Of a stretch of DNA of 64,000 bases, positions 58,496-64,000 are shown piece by piece (position 1 is the first letter of the stretch; each line of letters starts with the position of its first letter). The translations under genes and the position numbers were made by a program. A model generated the notes under the pieces. That model made no database searches, was not told the origin of the DNA, and saw only the letters and a list, made by a program, of their open reading frames with translations. The DNA comes from Streptomyces roseus (lineage in GTDB: Bacteria > Actinomycetota > Actinomycetes > Streptomycetales > Streptomycetaceae), in NCBI RefSeq assembly GCF_001044425.1, contig NZ_LFML01000127.1, forward strand, positions 1 through 64,000. The letters are read 5' to 3'.

Positions 58496-59413
58496 TCACT
58501 CCCCGGGCCAGGGTGCGAGTCCCCATCGCAGCGTGTGCCGGGCTCCCGGTTCGAGGCGTACGCCCCGGGGGTCGCGGCGGAAGGCGTCGGGGCCGCAGCT
58601 CATCGGCTCCACGGCGACGCTCCGGCGCCGGTGCGGCTCGGGCAGGGTGTCCCCGGTGAACACCTGCACGTGGTCCGCCCCCTCACCGAGCCACAGGTCG
58701 GTGCCGTACGCCCCGGACGGCTCGGCGAGACGTACGACGGCCCGCCCGTCCGCCTCCCGCCGCAGGTCCGTGAAGGCCGTGTCCAGCCGCTGCGGGCCGA
58801 TGGGACGCGGCGCGGCGAAGTCGAGGGGCGTTCCCGCGACCGGCTCGGCCGCGACGGGCAGGCCGCGGTCGTCGGTGCGCAGCCAGGTCCGGGCGGGGAC
58901 GGTCAGCAGCATGTCGTCGACCGCGCGGTCCCCCACGGCCAGGTACGGGTGCTGGCCCACTCCGTACGGCGCGGGGGTGTCGCCGAGGTTCCTGGCGGTG
59001 ATCTCGACTGTCAGGCCGTGGCGGTCGAGGGCGTACTGCACCCGCGCGACCAGGTGGAAGGGGTAGCCGGGCTGCGGCCAGAGCGTGGTCGCCAGCACCA
59101 CGCGGCCGTCCGCCTGCTCCACCGCCTGCCACGAGGTCCAGCGCAGCAGTCCGTGGATGGCGTTGGCGTGTTCGACCTCGTTGACGGGCAGTTGCAGTTC
59201 CCGCCCCTGCCAGCGGTACCGGCCGTCTCCGATCCGGTTGGGCCACGGCACGAGGAGCTGCCCGCGTCCGCCCTCGATCGTGTCGTCGGCCTCGAAACCG
59301 TCGACGACCGGGCGCCCGCCGACGCGGTATTCACGCAGGGCGCCGCCCAACTCCACGACGACGACGGTCTGCTGACCGCAGGTCAGCCTGAACTGGGCGC
59401 CCGTTCGAAGCAT
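58496..59413 (-). CDS. galM: Aldose 1-epimerase
   Basis: A 305-residue mutarotase-fold protein. VPWPNRIGDGRYRWQGRELQLPVNE (about 50-74) and HGLLRWTSWQAVEQ (substrate histidine and tryptophan) are clear, with GVGQHPYLAVG near 165 and YGTDLWLGEGADHVQVFTGDTLPEPHRRRSVAVEPMSCGPDAF near 240-283 (key motif VEPMSCGPDA). It interconverts the anomers of aldose sugars. Start ATG 59413 leaves GAGG nine bases upstream; ATG 59422 is an alternative. Confidence 0.87.
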   Translation of the reverse strand: MLRTGAQFRLTCGQQTVVVVELGGALREYRVGGRPVVDGFEADDTIEGGRGQLLVPWPNRIGDGRYRWQGRELQLPVNEVEHANAIHGLLRWTSWQAVEQADGRVVLATTLWPQPGYPFHLVARVQYALDRHGLTVEITARNLGDTPAPYGVGQHPYLAVGDRAVDDMLLTVPARTWLRTDDRGLPVAAEPVAGTPLDFAAPRPIGPQRLDTAFTDLRREADGRAVVRLAEPSGAYGTDLWLGEGADHVQVFTGDTLPEPHRRRSVAVEPMSCGPDAFRRDPRGVRLEPGARHTLRWGLAPWPGE

Positions 59414-59688
59414 GTTCGCCATCCTCGCCGGTGGCGGCCGGGGGTCGGGGTCCCGCACACCGGGTCGTTCCATTCCATCATTGCGGGGATCGCGTCGCAC
59501 CTCGGCCGGGCCGCCCCCGGCGGGGCACGGATGCGCCGGCCGTCCTCCCGGACCCCCGTTGGGCCGTTCGGTTCGGGAGAGCACTCCAATGGGCCAGCGG
59601 CAGTCGTGCCACCGGGCCGCGGCAAGGTCGCGGTGCTCTCGTGGTGGCGCGGATTTCGTGTCCCCGTCAGCACCCAGGGAGCGTCTCA

Positions 59689-60531
<843 letters not shown>

Positions 60532-60575
60532 GGTCCCCGTCCTGCGGCCGTCCGGCACGAACTGCTAAGGCTCAC

Positions 60576-62048
60576 ATGAACACCGCGATCGCGATCATGG
60601 CGGACACCCCTCCGCAGCTGCTCCCTGCCCGCGAACTCATGGCCTTCACCCTGGCCTCCCACATCCTGCTCGTGCCCTTCGGCGTGGCCCTGCCCGCCAT
60701 CACCCTCCTGATGCACTACCGCGGGCTGCGCAGGGGCGACGCGGTCGCCCTGCTGCTCGCGCGGCGCTGGTCGGCGGTCATGGCCGTGCAGTTCGCCATC
60801 GGCATCGTCACCGGGACCGTGCTCTCCTTCGAGTTCGGCCTGCTCTGGCCGGGGCTGATGGGCCGGTGGGGCGACGTCTTCGGCCTCGGGTTCGGCGTCG
60901 AGGCGTGGGCGTTCTTCCTGGAGGCGATCCTCATCGCCATCTACCTCTACGGCTGGCGGAGGCTGAAGCCGTGGACGCACTTCTGGCTGGGGCTGCCCCT
61001 GCCGCTGACGGCGCTGCTGGGGGCGTTCGGCATCATCGCCGCGAACTCCTGGATGAACACGCCGCGCGGCTTCTCGCTCGACGCGGACGGCAGCCCCGTG
61101 GACGTCGACGTCCGCGAGGCGATCTTCACACCGATGTTCGGCCCCGAGTACTGGCACTTCGTGGCAGGCGTGGTCCTGACGGCGGGCTACGTCGTGGCCG
61201 GGGTGTACGCGACCGGCTGGCTGCGCGGCCACCGTGACCACTACCACCGGCTCGGCTTCACCGTTCCGTTCACGGTCGCCGCGGTCCTGACCCCCGTGCA
61301 GTTCGTGCTCGGGGACTCCATCGCCCGCTCGGTCTTCCACCAGCAGCCGCTGAAGTTCGCTGCCACCGAGATGGTCTGGAAGACGGACACCCACGTGCCC
61401 GAGTACGTCTTCGGACGCCTGCATCCCGACGGGACGATCTCCGGCGGGATCAAGATCCCCCAACTGGACTCGATCCTCGCCGGTTTCAGCCCGGACACCC
61501 GGGTGACGGGCCTGTCCTCGGTCCCCGCGGACGACCGCCCCACCGCGACCCAGGCCACCATCGCCCACTGGGCGTTCGACATCATGGTGACGATCGGAAG
61601 CCTGCTCGTCCTGCTCGCGCTCTGGTATGGCTGGTGCCGGCTGCGCCACCGCGGCCTGCCGCGATCACCGTGGTTCTTCCGGTGCGCCGCCGTGGCCGGG
61701 GCGGCCTGCCTGCTGACGGTGGAATGCGGCTGGATCACCACCGAAGTCAGCCGCCAGCCCTGGATCGTCTACGAGAACATGCGCGTGTCCGAAGCCGTGA
61801 CGGACACCCGGGCCCCGGCCCTGTGGGCGATGCTCGCCCTCGTCATCGTGGTCTACGCCCTGATCTTCGCCACCTTCCTGGCCATCCTGCTCAAGCTGCG
61901 CACCCGATGGCGGACCGCCGACGAACGCCACGGCGACGCCCGCGCCGCCGGAACCCCCGAAGGCGACACCCCCTACGGGCCCCGCCGGACGACCGCCGCG
62001 GCCGCGCCTGATCACGGCTCCGCACACGGCGACGGAGGAGGGCGATGA
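60576..62048 (+). CDS. cydA: Cytochrome bd-type quinol oxidase subunit I
   Basis: A 490-residue membrane subunit with about nine helices. Haem ligand His29 lies in LASHILLVPFGVALP, the proton-path glutamates are Glu109 and Glu116 (FGVEAWAFFLEAILIAIYLYGW by position), His194 is in YWHFVAG, and the methionine of the b558 site lies in AFDIMVTIG. The sequence near 400 (GWITTEVSRQPWIVYE) replaces the usual GRQPW glycine with serine. It oxidises menaquinol and reduces O2 to water with high affinity. Start ATG has AAGG six bases upstream. Confidence 0.93.
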   Translation: MNTAIAIMADTPPQLLPARELMAFTLASHILLVPFGVALPAITLLMHYRGLRRGDAVALLLARRWSAVMAVQFAIGIVTGTVLSFEFGLLWPGLMGRWGDVFGLGFGVEAWAFFLEAILIAIYLYGWRRLKPWTHFWLGLPLPLTALLGAFGIIAANSWMNTPRGFSLDADGSPVDVDVREAIFTPMFGPEYWHFVAGVVLTAGYVVAGVYATGWLRGHRDHYHRLGFTVPFTVAAVLTPVQFVLGDSIARSVFHQQPLKFAATEMVWKTDTHVPEYVFGRLHPDGTISGGIKIPQLDSILAGFSPDTRVTGLSSVPADDRPTATQATIAHWAFDIMVTIGSLLVLLALWYGWCRLRHRGLPRSPWFFRCAAVAGAACLLTVECGWITTEVSRQPWIVYENMRVSEAVTDTRAPALWAMLALVIVVYALIFATFLAILLKLRTRWRTADERHGDARAAGTPEGDTPYGPRRTTAAAAPDHGSAHGDGGGR

Positions 62049-63097
62049 TCCAGGACGTCGTGGCCTGGGTGCTGCTGGCCGCGGTCGCCGCCTACGCGTG
62101 CGCGGGCGGGACCGACTACGGGGCCGGGTTCTGGGACCTCTTCGCGGGCGGCGCCGAACGGGGCAGGCGGCCCCGGTGGCTGATCGACCACGCGATGGAG
62201 CCCGTCTGGGAGACGAACAACGTCTGGCTCATCTTCGTCCTCGTGTTCATGTGGACGGGCTTTCCGGTCCTGTTCCAGACGGTCTTCACGGCCATGTGGC
62301 TCCCCCTGGCGCTCGCGGCCGTGGGCCTTGTCCTGCGCGGAGCGGGCTTCGCACTGCGCAAGCCCATGACGCGCCTCTCGCGCCGCAGGATCTACGGCGC
62401 CGCCTTCGCCGTGTCCTCCCTCCTGGTGCCCTTCTTCCTCGGAGCGGTGGTCGGCGGCCTGGCCACGGGCCGGGTCACCCCGGGGACGAAGGCGTCCGCC
62501 GACGCCTGGTCCAACGGGACCTCCGTGCTCGCCGGGCTGCTCACCGTCGCCGCGACCGCCTTCCTGGGCGCGGTGTTCCTCACCGCCGACGCCCGCCGCT
62601 TCGACGCCCCCGACCTCGTCCGCTACTTCCGGCTGCGGGCCTGGTGCAGCCTCGCCGCTCTCGCCGTCCTGGCCGTCGCCGGCCTCGCCGTCACCCGCCA
62701 TGACGCTCGCTACGTCCACGACGGCCTCACCGGCGGCGCCGGCCTCGCCGTCGTCCTGGCGGCCGTCGTCTGCGCCGTGGCCACCGCCGCCCTGCTGTAC
62801 CGCACGGCCACGGGCTGGGCGAGGATCACGGCGGTCGCCGGCGTCGCCCTCGTCGTGATCGCCTGGGGGCTGGCCCAGCGGCCCTATCTCATCCCCACCT
62901 CGCTCACCGTCGACCAAGCCGCCGGAGCCCCGACGACACTGCGCTGGCTGCTCCTGGTCACCGTCATCGCGATCGTGCTCGTGGGACCCCCGCTGGTCCT
63001 GCTCTACCGGCTGGACACCAGCGGCGCCCTCCAGCCCCTCGCCGAGAACGACCTGCGGAGCACCTCCGCGAACCGGGATCCCGGCCCGGACCGGTGA
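62045..63097 (+). CDS. cydB: Cytochrome bd-type quinol oxidase subunit II
   Basis: A 350-residue eight-helix partner of CydA. The start GGTDYGAGFWDLFAGGAERG is diagnostic, as is WETNNVWLIFVLVFMWTGFPVLFQTVF (about 56-82) and AQRPYLIPTSLTVDQAAGAPTTL near 276. Its ATG overlaps the cydA stop (ATGA, 62045-62048), so the two are made in equal amounts. The cydCD ABC genes needed for assembly in many bacteria do not follow it here. Confidence 0.93.
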   Translation: MIQDVVAWVLLAAVAAYACAGGTDYGAGFWDLFAGGAERGRRPRWLIDHAMEPVWETNNVWLIFVLVFMWTGFPVLFQTVFTAMWLPLALAAVGLVLRGAGFALRKPMTRLSRRRIYGAAFAVSSLLVPFFLGAVVGGLATGRVTPGTKASADAWSNGTSVLAGLLTVAATAFLGAVFLTADARRFDAPDLVRYFRLRAWCSLAALAVLAVAGLAVTRHDARYVHDGLTGGAGLAVVLAAVVCAVATAALLYRTATGWARITAVAGVALVVIAWGLAQRPYLIPTSLTVDQAAGAPTTLRWLLLVTVIAIVLVGPPLVLLYRLDTSGALQPLAENDLRSTSANRDPGPDR

Positions 63098-63122
63098 ACC
63101 GCGGGGGTGGCGCCGGGCGTCT

Positions 63123-64000
63123 TCAACCGCCCAGGAGGACGGCGACGTCCCCGGCCCGGGCCGCAGGAGCGCCGGCCCGGGTGACGGGCGCCAGCGTTCC
63201 GTCCGCGCGCACCAGGAACAGCAGGTGGTGTCCGGCCGGTACGGGCCCCTCGAAGCGGCGCGTGACGAGGCGGGCGCCCCGGTCGTAGCGGCGGGACAGC
63301 TCGGCCGCCGTCAGCGCGCCGTCGAAGAGCACCTCGCCGCCGGTGTACGGGGCGACGACGCCCTGGGTGTCGGTCTCCGGCCCCAGGCGGTACACCGGCC
63401 CCTCCACGCTGCCCTGGAGGTTCACGGAGGCCAGGGCATTGAAGTCGCTCTCGCCGGTGAGCAGCAGGACGCCGGTGAGGCCCTCCAGCTCGGCGCCCGA
63501 GCCGGTGGCCGCGGCGAACAGCTCCCCCGGGGCCAGTTCGAGCCCGGCGGCCCTGATCCTGTCCCGCTGCGCCTCGTGCCCCGCCCACATGACGACCTCC
63601 AGCCCGGCCGACCGCAGGGCCAGTCCCAGATCGACCACCCAGGGATCACCGCCCACGAGCAGCGGCCGGGAGCGCGAGGGGCGCACGACGCCCAGCCGTT
63701 TCGCGACCGGCCCGGCGGTGAGCCCGTAGAGGGTGACCGTCACCACGATCACCACGAACGTCGCGGGAAGGATCTTCGACGCGCCGCCCACGCCCTGGGC
63801 GGCCAGCGTGGCGGAGAAGGTCGAGGCGGTGGCCGCAGCGACGATCCCGCGCGGCGCCATCCACCCCAGGAACGCGCGCTCCCCGCGCGTCAGATCCGTA
63901 CGCAGCGAGGCGCAGACCGCCACGAGCGGTCTGGTCACCAGGACGAGGACCGCCACGAGCGCGAGCGTCGGCAGCACCACGTGGCGCAGCGAACGGGGGC
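63123..64000 (-). CDS. Cation:proton antiporter with RCK domain (5' end outside window)
   Basis: The C-terminal about 290 residues of a CPA-family Na+(K+)/H+ antiporter. The membrane part ends with GERAFLGWMAPRGIVAAATASTFSATL (key motif MAPRGIVAA), and a Rossmann RCK/TrkA-N-like domain follows (RPLLVGGDPWVVDLGLALRSAGLEVVMWAG, by position) that would bind a nucleotide and gate transport. A TrkA-C-like tail runs to the stop at 63123. The open frame continues past 64000. Convergent with cydB. Confidence 0.85.
   Translation of the reverse strand, partial: PRSLRHVVLPTLALVAVLVLVTRPLVAVCASLRTDLTRGERAFLGWMAPRGIVAAATASTFSATLAAQGVGGASKILPATFVVIVVTVTLYGLTAGPVAKRLGVVRPSRSRPLLVGGDPWVVDLGLALRSAGLEVVMWAGHEAQRDRIRAAGLELAPGELFAAATGSGAELEGLTGVLLLTGESDFNALASVNLQGSVEGPVYRLGPETDTQGVVAPYTGGEVLFDGALTAAELSRRYDRGARLVTRRFEGPVPAGHHLLFLVRADGTLAPVTRAGAPAARAGDVAVLLGG

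Overview
The window is about 64 kb of very GC-rich actinobacterial chromosome, almost certainly Streptomyces. The evidence is the extreme third-position G+C, frequent GTG starts, GGAGG-type ribosome sites, twin-arginine signals, many TetR/LysR/MarR/DeoR regulators, a Hanks-type Ser/Thr kinase with TPRs, a SpoIIE-type phosphatase with GAF/PAS domains, and divergent gene pairs. There are no rRNA or tRNA genes, no CRISPR, and no intact IS element. It looks like an accessory or arm-like metabolic region rather than core chromosome.

Layout. 0-6 kb: a divergent enoyl-CoA hydratase / acyl-CoA synthetase pair that closely resembles the steroid side-chain genes echA19/fadD19, an alpha/beta hydrolase, phenylacetate-CoA ligase and a YihY membrane protein. 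6-15 kb: another acyl-CoA synthetase, a secreted thermolysin-like protease, and a sulfatase / formylglycine-generating enzyme / sulfatase cassette. 15-21 kb: a Ca2+/H+ antiporter, a nitronate monooxygenase plus acyl-CoA synthetase operon, and an exported beta-lactamase-fold hydrolase. 21-27 kb: small oxidoreductases, a kinase-TPR protein translationally coupled to an FAD oxidoreductase, an MpaB-type oxygenase and a small secreted protein. 27-34.5 kb: a decaying locus with three agmatine/peptidylarginine-deiminase paralogues (two intact and exported, one broken), a TetR regulator with three matching operator palindromes, a twice-frameshifted kinase gene, a truncated urease gamma-beta gene fused to a peptide-ABC ATPase tail, and a split, inverted TetR gene. 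34.5-41 kb: ADP-ribosylglycohydrolase, SDR/LysR pair, a FadE26-like acyl-CoA dehydrogenase and a DeoR-controlled SIS/aldolase amino-sugar module. 41-48 kb: threonine catabolism (tdh-kbl) with a LysR gene, an esterase-fold protein lacking its serine, a methyltransferase and a LysR/MFS divergent pair. 48-64 kb: MFS exporter, SpoIIE phosphatase, amino-acid permease, GH15, DoxX/MarR, AlkB, a broken universal stress protein, aldose epimerase, SDR, cytochrome bd oxidase (cydAB) and the end of a cation/proton antiporter.

How it fits together. Two palindromes of the mycobacterial KstR form (TNNAACNNGTTNNA) sit exactly at the echA19/fadD19-like and fadE26-like promoters, which suggests a dispersed sterol side-chain regulon. 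A second palindrome, TCTGAY-N5-GTCAGA, is shared by the echA19/fadD19 region and the nitronate monooxygenase/FadD operon. The most unusual locus is the deiminase/TetR region: its operators define a small regulon of Tat-exported guanidino-hydrolysing enzymes beside remnants of urease and peptide uptake genes, which looks like a nitrogen-scavenging island caught while eroding. All assignments come from reading sequence and family knowledge. No database search was run.
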